Shown here one piece after another: positions 9,131 to 17,299 of a stretch of DNA of 37,528 nt (its first letter is position 1; every line of letters starts with the position of its first letter). Source of the stretch: Bacteroidota bacterium (GTDB lineage Bacteria; Bacteroidota; Bacteroidia; Bacteroidales; Dysgonomonadaceae); contig JAMNYO010000050.1 in the NCBI GenBank assembly GCA_023622765.1, positions 1 through 37,528 on the forward strand. Reading direction: 5' to 3'. The notes beneath the pieces are model-generated. The model was not told where the DNA came from, made no database searches, and was given only the letters and a program-made list of their open reading frames with translations. The position numbers were made by a program, and so were the translations under genes.

Positions 9131-10639
9131 ATGAAACTAAAATATCTATTTCCACTCTTCGTCGCAACGCTCGCCCTGGCGGTGAGTTGCGTCGATGAAC
9201 CGGTAGTGACGCTGCTTGACGAGATACAGGTATCGTCGTCCTTCGTGGCTATCTCGGAGGATGGCGGTTCCACTTCCATCACTGTAACGGCACGGGATAG
9301 CTGGACGGCGGAGAAGGTGACTACCGATAAAGACCCGGTTGAATGGTTAACCCTCTCTTCCACCTCTGGGAGTGCCGGCGAGAGCCAGATTACCTTTTCC
9401 GCACAGAAGGGTAATGGTCGCTCCGCGGAGGTTCTAATTCGCAGCGGCGGCAAGACGCAGCGAATAAACGTTATACAAGGCGTGATAGAGGTGGAAACAG
9501 CCAAGGCGGCGCAAGTGAATGCCGCTCCCGACGGGAAATTCTTCCGCGTCACGGGCGTCTGCACGAAGATCGTAAACACGCAATATGGCAACTGGTACCT
9601 GACCGATGAGACAGGCGTGGTGTACATATACGGTACGCTTGATAAAAAAGGGAACACGAAAAATTTCCTGAGTCTCGGTCTGGAAGTAGGGGATGAGGTG
9701 ACCATCGAGGGGCCCAAATCTTCCTACAAGGGTGATCCGCAAATGGTTGACGTAACGGTGGTAAAGATTAACAAATCAGAAGTGAAAGTGGATTCGGTTA
9801 AAAACGAGGTGCTTCCCGCCGGGGGTGGAGAGTTTATCGCTTACCTCACTTGCAAGGGCGAAGGAATATCGGTAGATATCCCGGAGGATGCTGAGTCGTG
9901 GTTGGCCATCTCATCTATTCAATCGAAAGGGGAGAACGTGGTGGTGAAGTTTATCGCGGCGGCCAACGAGGGTGGTGACCGTGAGACCACCCTAACGTTC
10001 CAAACCGTTAAGGGATCGAAAAAGTACTCCACGGAAACGCTACTTACCCAAAAAGGTGCCATTGTGAAAGCTACCGTGGCGGAGTTCCTTGCCGCGGAAG
10101 TAGGGTTAACGCAGTATCGACTGACCGGTGTGCTTACCAGCATAGCCAACCAGAAATACGGTAACGTTTACCTAAGGGATTTCACTGGAGAAGTTTACGT
10201 GTACGGTATTGCCGATTTCCAGAATAAGGGCTTGAAGGTGGGCGATATCATCACCCTCGTCGGGAAACGTGCCGAGTACAAGGGAAGTCCACAAATGAGC
10301 GGGGCTGTTCTGGAGGAGGTGATTTCCGTAACTCCCGCCACCATTGCAGAAGTGCTGACGAAGCCCGACGATCCTGCTGTTTTCTACATGGTAACGGCGG
10401 ATATCAAGAATATCGTTAACGCGACATATGGCAACATGGACCTGAAGGATGGCGATAGCGAGATCTACCTTTACGGTTGCTACCCCGGTTGGGGAGCCAC
10501 CGGCGATTTCCGGAAAGGACTGGTTGAAGCTAAGGGCTTGAAAGTGGGCGATAAACTCACGGTAATCGCTTACAAGAGCACCTACAAGGGAACCCCGCAG
10601 CTTTCCAATGGTATTTACTTGAGCCACGAAAGTAAATAA
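9131..10639 (+). CDS. Lipoprotein with two BACON domains and three OB-fold domains
   Basis: A 502-residue lipoprotein with a signal peptide ending in AVSC, Cys20 being the lipidation site. The order is BACON-like domain (about 35-117, with WLTLSSTSG and INVIQG), OB fold 1 (125-213), second BACON-like domain (215-309), OB fold 2 (313-398) and OB fold 3 (402-498). Each OB fold carries a YGN motif, an acidic turn before a VYIYG/VYVYG/IYLYG strand, VGD, and a YKG-x-PQ motif (199-204, 383-388, 485-490). Such OB folds occur in secreted nucleases and DUF5689-like surface proteins, so a nucleic-acid or glycan-binding role is possible. No catalytic domain is visible. It probably acts with the TonB receptor upstream. 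Confidence 0.85.
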   Translation: MKLKYLFPLFVATLALAVSCVDEPVVTLLDEIQVSSSFVAISEDGGSTSITVTARDSWTAEKVTTDKDPVEWLTLSSTSGSAGESQITFSAQKGNGRSAEVLIRSGGKTQRINVIQGVIEVETAKAAQVNAAPDGKFFRVTGVCTKIVNTQYGNWYLTDETGVVYIYGTLDKKGNTKNFLSLGLEVGDEVTIEGPKSSYKGDPQMVDVTVVKINKSEVKVDSVKNEVLPAGGGEFIAYLTCKGEGISVDIPEDAESWLAISSIQSKGENVVVKFIAAANEGGDRETTLTFQTVKGSKKYSTETLLTQKGAIVKATVAEFLAAEVGLTQYRLTGVLTSIANQKYGNVYLRDFTGEVYVYGIADFQNKGLKVGDIITLVGKRAEYKGSPQMSGAVLEEVISVTPATIAEVLTKPDDPAVFYMVTADIKNIVNATYGNMDLKDGDSEIYLYGCYPGWGATGDFRKGLVEAKGLKVGDKLTVIAYKSTYKGTPQLSNGIYLSHESK

Positions 10640-10814
10640 TAAGACAAATGCCTTGTTTTTGTCACCGCGATTATACTGATTGTGTGGTTTGAACAAGGTA
10701 TATGGTATTCTAAGCAAAACGTGCGTAACGTAAATGTGAAAACTAAACGGTTTGAAAGGTAACCGTACTTAATAACGCGAAGTTTCTCGCACGAAAGGCA
10801 ACAAAAGGGAAAGG
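10640..10814. other. Long 3' region after the lipoprotein gene
   Basis: About 175 bp separate the lipoprotein stop from the next terminator. I see no open frame or RNA gene that I recognise. It may be an untranslated 3' tail or hold an unrecognised small RNA. Confidence 0.35.
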
Positions 10815-10841
10815 GCCACCTCAAAGCGAGGTGGCTTTTTT
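10815..10841 (+). terminator. Rho-independent terminator
   Basis: GCCACCTC (10815-10822) and GAGGTGGC (10828-10835) form a perfect 8-bp stem with a five-base loop, followed by TTTTTT. It would end transcription from the TonB receptor/lipoprotein pair. Confidence 0.92.
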
Positions 10842-10862
10842 AAAAGTACCTGCCTATTTTAA

Positions 10863-10894
10863 TTTGCCCGTTTTCGTAAAAATGAATACCTTTG
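10863..10894 (+). promoter_or_regulatory. Bacteroidetes-type housekeeping promoter
   Basis: A TTTG -33 element (10863-10866), a 20-bp spacer and TACCTTTG (10887-10894) match the Bacteroidetes primary-sigma consensus TTTG-N20-TAnnTTTG. It precedes the CBM9-like gene by 35 bp. Confidence 0.8.
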
Positions 10895-10929
10895 TATGGA
10901 TTAAGTAAAACACGTTTGTTAGTCAAGTT

Positions 10930-11586
10930 ATGAACATACAAAAGACATTACAGGTACCCCATCTGGACATCTCGTCTCGCGAGACAACGTTCGATCGAAT
11001 CAAATTGATGTTAGATGCCGCAGCGGTGGCTGATATTGATCAGGTGAATTGGAAGGAGGGTTTTCCCAAGTTCCTGCCCGTTAAGGTCAGGATAGCACAT
11101 GATGGGAGCCGATTATACCTCTATTTCACGGTGACCGGCGAGCAACTTCGTGCCGCCAATACCCAGGATTTCGGCTCGGTGTGGGAAGATAGCTGCGTGG
11201 AGTTTTTCATGCGTCGTGAGGGAGAGAAGATGTACCGCAACTTCGAGTGCAACGTGCTGGGTGTGATGCTTTCGCGGAAACAAGAGGCAAGGGGGCAGGG
11301 GGTGTCGCAGACCGATCAGATGCCGGCCATCTTCCGGCATGGAACCGTTGCGCACCGGTACGAGGGCGATAAGCAGGTGACCGATTGGACGATGTACCTT
11401 GAGATACCGAAGCAAGCGATGGGGTTTGCTGATCCTGAGTCGCTTGCCGGACAACGCGTACGTGCCAACTTTTATAAGTGCGGCGACAAAACACCGGAAA
11501 CTCACTTTTTGAGTTGGAACCCTATTGACACGCCGGAACCGAACTTCCATCTCCCCGAGTTCTTCGGTCTATTGGAGTTGGAATAA
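10930..11586 (+). CDS. CBM9-like carbohydrate-binding family protein
   Basis: A 218-residue protein resembling the stand-alone 'carbohydrate-binding family 9-like' group: VKVRIAHDGSRLYLYFTVTG, then WEDSCVEFFMR (about 93-103), NFECNVLG, and a C-terminal SWNPIDTPEPNFHLPEFFG. The DSCVEFF segment is the family hallmark and corresponds to the sugar-binding face in xylanase CBM9 modules. There is no signal peptide, so it is probably cytoplasmic, unlike most CBMs. It is followed after 18 nt by a sugar-kinase-like gene, which suggests a joint role with a sugar or sugar derivative. Its exact function is unknown. Confidence 0.82.
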   Translation: MNIQKTLQVPHLDISSRETTFDRIKLMLDAAAVADIDQVNWKEGFPKFLPVKVRIAHDGSRLYLYFTVTGEQLRAANTQDFGSVWEDSCVEFFMRREGEKMYRNFECNVLGVMLSRKQEARGQGVSQTDQMPAIFRHGTVAHRYEGDKQVTDWTMYLEIPKQAMGFADPESLAGQRVRANFYKCGDKTPETHFLSWNPIDTPEPNFHLPEFFGLLELE

Positions 11587-11604
11587 CAATACCTAAAACA
11601 GATA

Positions 11605-12711
11605 ATGAGGATGAAAGAGACTAACCGACTGAAAGAGATCGTTTTTCAATTCGTCAATCGAGACGATCACGTCGAGTTGAAGCCCCTTGGGAAAGGGCAT
11701 ATCAACGACTCGTACAAGGTAATCGCGGGCGGTAACCCGTACGTGCTACAACGCGTGAATCACCATATTTTTAAAAATGTACCCCAGCTCCAGAATAACA
11801 TTTATCGGGTAACCTCCCATATTCGGGGTAAGCTGGAGGAGCAAGGCGCAACTGATATCGACCGAAAGGTACTCACGTTACTGCCCACGCACGAGGGGAA
11901 GTTGTACCACAAGGATGATGAGGGGAACTACTGGCGGATGATGCATTTCATCACGGACAGCAAGAGCTACGACGAGATAAACCCGGAACTGGCCTACAGG
12001 GCAGGGATAGCCTTTGGCGAATTCCAAAGCATGCTTGCCGATATACCTGGGGAACCTTTGTTCGAAACCATCCCTGACTTTCATAACATGGAGGCGCGAC
12101 TGAAAACGTTCCGGGAATCGGTAAAAGCGGATAAGGCGGGGCGAATGAAAGATAAAGAGGTGGCCAACCTGGTGAAGGAGATAGAGGATCGGGCCGAAGA
12201 GATGTGTAAAGCGGAAAGGTTGCACCGTGAGGGGAAGCTCCCTAAGCGCATCAACCATTGCGATACCAAGGTGAACAATATCCTGTTCGATAATGAGGAT
12301 AGGGTGCTCTGCGTGGTGGACCTGGATACGGTGATGCCGGGCTACGTGCTATCCGATTTTGGGGACTTCATCCGTACGGGAGCCAATACCGGTGCGGAGG
12401 ACGATAAGAACCTCGATAACGTGGGGGTAGATCTCGCTATCTTCGAAGCGTACACTAAAGGATACTTGGAAAAAGCGACCACGTTCTTGACGGAGGTGGA
12501 GGTGGAGAACCTGGCATTCGGGGCGAAGCTTCTCACCTACATGCAGACCGTCCGCTTCTTTACCGACTACATCGACGGCGATACCTATTACAAGATTGCT
12601 TACCCCGAGCATAACCTCGTGCGGACACGTGCGCAGTTCAAACTGTTGCTCAGCTTGGAGGAGAATTTCCAAGAGATGCAGCGCATCGTGAAGGAAGCCG
12701 CGGGGAAGTAA
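11605..12711 (+). CDS. Aminoglycoside phosphotransferase-fold kinase (N-acetylhexosamine 1-kinase-like)
   Basis: A cytoplasmic kinase of 368 residues with a protein-kinase-like fold. It shows LGKGHINDSYKV (about 28-39) in the nucleotide-binding lobe, the Brenner motif HCDTKVNN (218-225) with catalytic Asp220, and the metal-binding segment VVDLDTVMPG followed by DFGD (251-254). The HINDSY and DLDTVMPG patterns are those of NahK-like kinases that make N-acetylhexosamine 1-phosphate from GlcNAc or GalNAc. The starts ATG at 11605 and 11611 are both possible; I keep the first. It forms an operon with the CBM9-like gene. The sugar specificity is inferred from family resemblance. Confidence 0.85.
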   Translation: MRMKETNRLKEIVFQFVNRDDHVELKPLGKGHINDSYKVIAGGNPYVLQRVNHHIFKNVPQLQNNIYRVTSHIRGKLEEQGATDIDRKVLTLLPTHEGKLYHKDDEGNYWRMMHFITDSKSYDEINPELAYRAGIAFGEFQSMLADIPGEPLFETIPDFHNMEARLKTFRESVKADKAGRMKDKEVANLVKEIEDRAEEMCKAERLHREGKLPKRINHCDTKVNNILFDNEDRVLCVVDLDTVMPGYVLSDFGDFIRTGANTGAEDDKNLDNVGVDLAIFEAYTKGYLEKATTFLTEVEVENLAFGAKLLTYMQTVRFFTDYIDGDTYYKIAYPEHNLVRTRAQFKLLLSLEENFQEMQRIVKEAAGK

Positions 12712-12836
12712 TCGGTTAACGCGGGTAGGGTAGGCAATTACCTTTTTCCTGTGTTGTACTTCAACGAGGCCAGTGGCGGAGTAACTGGCTAACGTGATAT
12801 TTTGCCCCAAAACAGATAAAGTAAAGAAAAAATTAC

Positions 12837-12844
12837 TATCTTCG
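12837..12844 (+). promoter_or_regulatory. -7-like promoter box TATCTTCG
   Basis: TATCTTCG differs from TAnnTTTG by one base. It lies 25 bp before the GTG at 12869, supporting that codon as the start of the DUF177 gene and not the upstream ATG at 12794, which would lie before the promoter. No good -33 TTTG is at the expected distance. Confidence 0.5.
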
Positions 12845-12868
12845 CGTCGCTTTATTTTTGAGGAAAAA

Positions 12869-13462
12869 GTGGCAAAGTTCAGTTTGTACAATATTCCCTT
12901 GATAAGCCTGTCCGAGGGGTTTCATACGTTTGAGTATACCTTGGATGATGCTTTCTTCGCCAGGGTTGATGGTGAAGAGGTTAAGAGAGGGAACGTGGCG
13001 GTGACGCTTCTGGTGAACCGGACGTCGACCGCGTTCGAGATGGATTTTGCCCTGAACGGAACGGTGCAAATTCCTTGTACTCGCTGCTTGGATGATATGG
13101 ACCAAACGGTGGATACGCATGGCAGGCTTGTGGTTAAGTTTGGAAGCGCGTACTCCGAGGAGAGTGATGAGATCGTGATTATCCCCGAGTCTGAGGGCGA
13201 GATTAACATCGCTTGGTTCCTGTACGAGTTCATCGCGTTGGCTATTCCCATTAAGCACGTTCACCCCCCGGGGGAGTGCAACCGGTTAGTTGCCTCCAAG
13301 TTTAGAAAGCATCGGGCGGTCAACCTCTATGATGACGATGATGACGACGATGGCGATGACGAAGACGTTACCGGGGATGATGATGGGTTCCCCGAGGAGG
13401 ATCATCAGGCACACGATCCTCGCTGGGATGCCCTGCGGGGGTTGCAGTTAGAAGATGATTGA
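12869..13462 (+). CDS. DUF177 (YceD) family protein
   Basis: YceD-type protein, in many bacteria encoded just before rpmF and linked to ribosome or 23S rRNA maturation. I place the start at GTG 12869 (MAKFSLYNIPLISLSEG), giving 197 residues. GTG is preceded by GAGG and by a -7-like box, and the upstream extension from 12794 is charged and unlike the family. It has the family CxxC in IPCTRCLDDMDQ and a later cysteine in HPPGECNRL. The C-terminus has an unusually acidic run (seven Asp in a row, then more) before the typical DPRWDALRGLQ. rpmF follows after 27 nt. Confidence 0.85.
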   Translation: MAKFSLYNIPLISLSEGFHTFEYTLDDAFFARVDGEEVKRGNVAVTLLVNRTSTAFEMDFALNGTVQIPCTRCLDDMDQTVDTHGRLVVKFGSAYSEESDEIVIIPESEGEINIAWFLYEFIALAIPIKHVHPPGECNRLVASKFRKHRAVNLYDDDDDDDGDDEDVTGDDDGFPEEDHQAHDPRWDALRGLQLEDD

Positions 13463-13489
13463 TCAAATAAATATAAAATAGATAAAGAA

Positions 13490-13675
13490 ATGGCACATCC
13501 AAAAAGAAGGCAGTCAGCTGCCAGGAAAAGAAAAAGGAGATCGCACGATCGTGCTAAACTTCCTACCTTGGCGGTTTGCGCTAACTGCGGCGCATGGCAT
13601 ATTTACCACACGGTATGCGGTGAATGTGGTTATTACCGGGGTAAGTTAGCAATTGAAAAAGACGTAACGGCGTAA
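13490..13675 (+). CDS. rpmF: 50S ribosomal protein L32
   Basis: A 61-residue ribosomal protein. The basic N-terminus MAHPKRRQSAARKRKRRSHD and the four-cysteine zinc ribbon (CANCGAWHIYHTVCGECG) are diagnostic of the zinc-binding form of L32. It is encoded between DUF177 and fabH, a conserved arrangement, though plsX, often found between rpmF and fabH, is absent here. A terminator follows within 30 bp. Confidence 0.98.
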   Translation: MAHPKRRQSAARKRKRRSHDRAKLPTLAVCANCGAWHIYHTVCGECGYYRGKLAIEKDVTA

Positions 13676-13699
13676 CCCCGTTCAACGATCTCATTGAAT

Positions 13700-13740
13700 A
13701 AAAACCCTGAAATAACCTGTTTGTTTTTTCAGGGTTTTTT
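13700..13740 (+). terminator. Rho-independent terminator between rpmF and fabH
   Basis: AAAACCCTGAAA (13701-13712) pairs with the TTTTTTCAGGGTTTT region (13725-13740), giving a GC core CCCTGA/TCAGGG flanked by A and T tracts, so it could act on both strands. It ends about 23 nt before the fabH ATG, leaving little room for a separate promoter. Confidence 0.85.
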
Positions 13741-13763
13741 CTAACGATTAACGAATTGGATAG

Positions 13764-14774
13764 ATGAAACAGTTGAATGGCGTGATCACGGGCATCACGA
13801 CCGGTTTGCCCGACTACATCCTTACCAACGAGGAGCTTTCGACCATCGTGGATACCTCCGACGAGTGGATCATGACCCGTGTAGGGATAAAAGAGAGGCG
13901 CATTTTGAAAGGCGAAGCGCAGGGCATTTCGGTACTGGGAACCCAGGCAGTGGATGAACTGCTGGTGAAAACGAACACACGGCCGGAAGAGGTGGACGTG
14001 GTGGTTTTTGCCACGACCACACCGGACCACCCGTTCCCTTCCGCGGCCTCCATGGTCGCTGAAAATTGCGGGATAAAGAACGCTTTCTGCTTTGATATGG
14101 AGGTTGCTTGCTCGGGTTTCGTCTTTGGGCTGGAGGTGTGCAACAGCTTTATAAAGACCGGCAAGTACAAGAAAATAATCCTACTGGCCGGCGATAAAAT
14201 GTCGTCCATAACAGATTACACGGATAGGACCACCTGTCCCCTGTTTGGTGATGCCGTGGGAGCGGTGATGATTGAACCGACCGATGAGGTGTTGGGCATC
14301 TTGGACGTGGAGTTGCATTCCGATGGGATTGGCTACGAGCCATTGCAAATGAAGGCGGGTGGAAGCAAATACCCGGCTAGCTATGAAACGGTTGAAAGGA
14401 GGGAGCACACGGTGCAACAAGATGGGCAGGTGGTGTTTAGGCACGCCGTATCACGTATGGCGGAGGTGTCGCTCAGTATCATGGACCGAAACAACTTGGC
14501 CCCCGAGGATGTCGATTGGCTGGTACCTCATCAGGCCAACATACGGATTATTGATGCCACGATTCAACGGACGGGTCTGCCACGAGAGAAGGTGATGATT
14601 AACATTGAGAAATACGGTAACACCAGCGCCGGCACTATACCCGTTTGCCTGTGGGAATGGGAGCCAAAGCTGCGGAAGGGCGACAACATTATCTTAACCG
14701 CCTTCGGTGCCGGTTTTTCGTGGGGTAGCGTTTACCTCAAGTGGGGGTATGACGGCGAAAACCAGGTGAAGTAA
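13764..14774 (+). CDS. fabH: Beta-ketoacyl-ACP synthase III
   Basis: Starts fatty-acid synthesis by condensing an acyl-CoA with malonyl-ACP. The 336 residues include the active-site cysteine in [12 protein letters not shown] (Cys116), the histidine motif PHQANIRI and the asparagine motif GNTSAGTIP, so the Cys-His-Asn triad is complete. Length is normal. It lies right after a terminator and overlaps era by one base (the TAA and the ATG share an A), which suggests translational coupling with era. Confidence 0.97.
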   Translation: MKQLNGVITGITTGLPDYILTNEELSTIVDTSDEWIMTRVGIKERRILKGEAQGISVLGTQAVDELLVKTNTRPEEVDVVVFATTTPDHPFPSAASMVAENCGIKNAFCFDMEVACSGFVFGLEVCNSFIKTGKYKKIILLAGDKMSSITDYTDRTTCPLFGDAVGAVMIEPTDEVLGILDVELHSDGIGYEPLQMKAGGSKYPASYETVERREHTVQQDGQVVFRHAVSRMAEVSLSIMDRNNLAPEDVDWLVPHQANIRIIDATIQRTGLPREKVMINIEKYGNTSAGTIPVCLWEWEPKLRKGDNIILTAFGAGFSWGSVYLKWGYDGENQVK

Positions 14775-15667
14775 TGCAAGTGAAGGGGCATCGTTCCGGT
14801 TTCGTGAACATCGTCGGCAACCCCAACGTGGGGAAATCGACGTTGATGAACCGGCTGGTCGGTGAACGCATCTCTATCATCACCGCTAAAGCCCAGACTA
14901 CCCGCCATCGGATTATCGGTATCGTGAACAAGCCGGAATACCAGGTGGTCTATTCTGATACTCCCGGCGTGTTACGTCCCAACTACAAGCTGCAGGAGTC
15001 TATGCTCAAGTTTTCGCTCTCCGCCCTGGGCGATGCCGACGTGCTGCTCTACGTGACCGACGTGGTGGAGAAAGTGGATAAAAACGACGGGTTCCTGGAA
15101 AAGGTTCAACAACTGGAAATACCTGTACTACTACTGATAAACAAGATCGACCTAACCAACCAGGAGGGGCTGGAGGAGCTGGTTATGAGCTGGAGGGAGA
15201 GGCTACCCAAAGCGGAAATTTACCCGATGTCGGCATTGAACAACTTTAACGTCGACAGGGTGCAAGAACGGATCCTGGAGTTATTGCCTGAATCACCTCC
15301 CTATTTTGAGAAGGATGCGCTAACCGATAAGCCAATGCGCTTTTTCGTGACCGAAATCATTCGTGAAAAAGCGCTGCTTACTTACCAAAAAGAGGTGCCT
15401 TACGCTATCGAGGCGGTGGTAGAGGAGTACAAGGAGGAACGCGATATTGTTCGCGTAAAAGCCACCATATTGGTGGAAAGAGAGTCGCAGAAGGGAATCG
15501 TTATCGGTCATAAGGGGGCCGCGTTGAAAAAATTGGGCACGCTGGCCCGGAAAGAGCTCGAACGCTTCCTGGAAAAGAAGGTGTTCTTGCAACTGCACGT
15601 GAAGGTAGAGAAGGATTGGCGCAACAGGGATAACATGCTGAAGGCATTCGGTTACAAGCTCGATTAA
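14774..15667 (+). CDS. era: GTPase Era
   Basis: Ras-like GTPase that binds the 3' end of 16S rRNA and assists 30S assembly. In 297 residues it has G1 GNPNVGKST (15-23), G2 AQTTRHRI, G3 DTPGV, G4 NKID, and a C-terminal KH domain with GIVIGHKGAALKKLG. The start overlaps the fabH stop codon. der follows after 118 bp, a spacer that can form a long imperfect hairpin. Confidence 0.98.
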   Translation: MQVKGHRSGFVNIVGNPNVGKSTLMNRLVGERISIITAKAQTTRHRIIGIVNKPEYQVVYSDTPGVLRPNYKLQESMLKFSLSALGDADVLLYVTDVVEKVDKNDGFLEKVQQLEIPVLLLINKIDLTNQEGLEELVMSWRERLPKAEIYPMSALNNFNVDRVQERILELLPESPPYFEKDALTDKPMRFFVTEIIREKALLTYQKEVPYAIEAVVEEYKEERDIVRVKATILVERESQKGIVIGHKGAALKKLGTLARKELERFLEKKVFLQLHVKVEKDWRNRDNMLKAFGYKLD

Positions 15668-15685
15668 CAGCGTAAGGGGGCGTTA

Positions 15686-15760
15686 ACACTTTCACTTTCG
15701 CTCACCAAGGGTTTTACCATGGGCGAGGTGGTGGTGTGGAGGGCGAAGATGAAAAAGTGT
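15686..15760 (+). other. Imperfect hairpin between era and der
   Basis: The arm at 15686-15702 (ACACTTTCACTTTCGC and one base) is matched by GGCGAAGATGAAAAAGTGT at 15742-15760 with small bulges. Inside it CACC and GGTG segments can pair further. No T run follows, so it is not a standard terminator. It may be an RNA processing site or only chance. Confidence 0.4.
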
Positions 15761-15785
15761 GGCGAACAAAAGGTGTTATTAAGGT

Positions 15786-17099
15786 ATGCAAAATTTGGTA
15801 GCTATAGTGGGGCGCCCCAACGTGGGTAAATCGACCCTCTTTAACCGCTTGACGAAAAGCCGTCAAGCCATTGTGACGGAGACTGCCGGCACCACGCGTG
15901 ACCGGCAGTACGGCAAGGTGTTGTGGAACGGGCAGGAGTTCTCCCTGGTGGATACCGGGGGTTGGGTGGTTAACTCAGACGATGTACTGGAGGATGAGAT
16001 TAATAAGCAAGTGGAAATCGCGATCGAGGAGGCGGATGTAATCCTGTTCGTGGTGGACGTGCTGCTTGGGGTGACCGAACTCGACGTGAGCGTGGCACAG
16101 ATGCTACGCGAATCGGGAAAACCGGTTATCATCGTGGCCAACAAGGCTGATAACTTCGATATAGCATACCAGTCGGCCGAGTTTTACTCGCTTGGGTTGG
16201 GCGATCCTTATAGCGTTTCTTCCATTAACGGTTCCGGGACGGGCGACCTGCTGGATCACCTGCTTACCCTATTCAAGAAAGAGAGGGGTGAAGCGGAATG
16301 GGAAGATATCCCCAAGTTCGCCGTCGTGGGACGTCCCAACGCCGGGAAATCGTCCATCATCAACGCGCTCATAGGGGAGGAGCGGAGCATCGTGACCGAT
16401 ATCGCGGGTACCACCCGTGATTCCATTCATACCCGTTATAACAAGTTCGGGATGGATTTTTACCTGATTGACACGGCCGGAATCCGCAAGAGAGGCAAGG
16501 TAACGGAGGATCTGGAATACTTTTCAGTCATACGGTCGATCCGTATGATCGAGAACGCCGATGTCTGCATTCTCCTTATCGATGCCACGCGGGGTATCGA
16601 GAGCCAGGACCTGAATATCTTCTCGTTGATACAGAAGAACCGAAAAGGATTGGTGGTCTTCGTCAACAAGTGGGATATGGTGGAAGAGAAGGACCAAACG
16701 GTGATCAAAACGTTTGAGAACGCCATCCGTGAACGATTCGCACCCTTTACTGACTTCCCCATCATCTTTGGGTCGGCACTCACGAAGCAGCGAATATTTA
16801 AAGTGATGGACACGGCCAAGGAGGTGTACCAAAACAAACAGCGGAAGATTCCAACGAGTGAGCTAAACGAGGTGATGCTACCTATTATCGAGCGGAAGCC
16901 TCCCCCTGCTCTCAAGGGGAAATATGTGAAAATAAAATATATCACGCAGCTGCATAATACCAACATACCCTCCTTTGTCTTCTTCTGCAATTTACCGAAA
17001 TGGGTGAAAGAGCCCTATCGCCGTTTCTTGGAAAACCGGATGCGGGAACATTGGGAACTGACCGGAACACCCATTAACCTGTTTTTCAGGGAGAAGTAA
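15786..17099 (+). CDS. der: GTPase Der (EngA)
   Basis: Essential GTPase for 50S ribosome maturation, with two tandem G domains. In 437 residues, G1 of domain 1 is GRPNVGKST (8-16) with DTGGW as G3 and NKADN as G4. Domain 2 has GRPNAGKSS (about 180), DTAGI and NKWDMVEEK. The C-terminal KH-like domain ends in the typical [14 protein letters not shown]. Length is normal. Confidence 0.98.
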   Translation: MQNLVAIVGRPNVGKSTLFNRLTKSRQAIVTETAGTTRDRQYGKVLWNGQEFSLVDTGGWVVNSDDVLEDEINKQVEIAIEEADVILFVVDVLLGVTELDVSVAQMLRESGKPVIIVANKADNFDIAYQSAEFYSLGLGDPYSVSSINGSGTGDLLDHLLTLFKKERGEAEWEDIPKFAVVGRPNAGKSSIINALIGEERSIVTDIAGTTRDSIHTRYNKFGMDFYLIDTAGIRKRGKVTEDLEYFSVIRSIRMIENADVCILLIDATRGIESQDLNIFSLIQKNRKGLVVFVNKWDMVEEKDQTVIKTFENAIRERFAPFTDFPIIFGSALTKQRIFKVMDTAKEVYQNKQRKIPTSELNEVMLPIIERKPPPALKGKYVKIKYITQLHNTNIPSFVFFCNLPKWVKEPYRRFLENRMREHWELTGTPINLFFREK

Positions 17100-17299
17100 C
17101 GGGAAACCACCCCGTCATACCACCACGTGCAACGAATCACCGAAAAAAAACCATCTATTCGTATGAATTAACAAAAAAAATGCGTTAATTTGTAGGATAC
17201 ATGAGGGAATGAAAGGTAAAAACTGCTATCGTCTCTCAAAAAAAGGTAATGTGAAACATGTTGTTTTGGGTGCAAAGCCCAACTAAAGGAGGAGAACGG
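17100..17299. other. 200-bp leader region before the DUF349 gene
   Basis: The region contains very short start-stop frames (ATGAATTAA near 17164, ATGCGTTAA near 17180, ATGAGGGAATGA near 17202). A small hairpin TTGGG/CCCAA (17266-17270 and 17278-17282) lies 3 nt before a strong Shine-Dalgarno sequence. An in-frame ATG at 17258 would read through the hairpin. I see no clear TAnnTTTG promoter. Confidence 0.4.
17286..17294 (+). promoter_or_regulatory. Strong Shine-Dalgarno sequence deciding the DUF349 start
   Basis: AAGGAGGAG lies 5 nt before the ATG at 17300. Such a full match to anti-SD is uncommon in this window, where most starts have AT-rich leaders, so it argues for 17300 over the upstream in-frame ATG at 17258. 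Confidence 0.7.

Noticed and set aside
12794-12868. Upstream ATG for the DUF177 gene
   Set aside because: The extension lies upstream of, and across, the -7-like box at 12837-12844 and is unlike the family N-terminus; GTG 12869 fits better.
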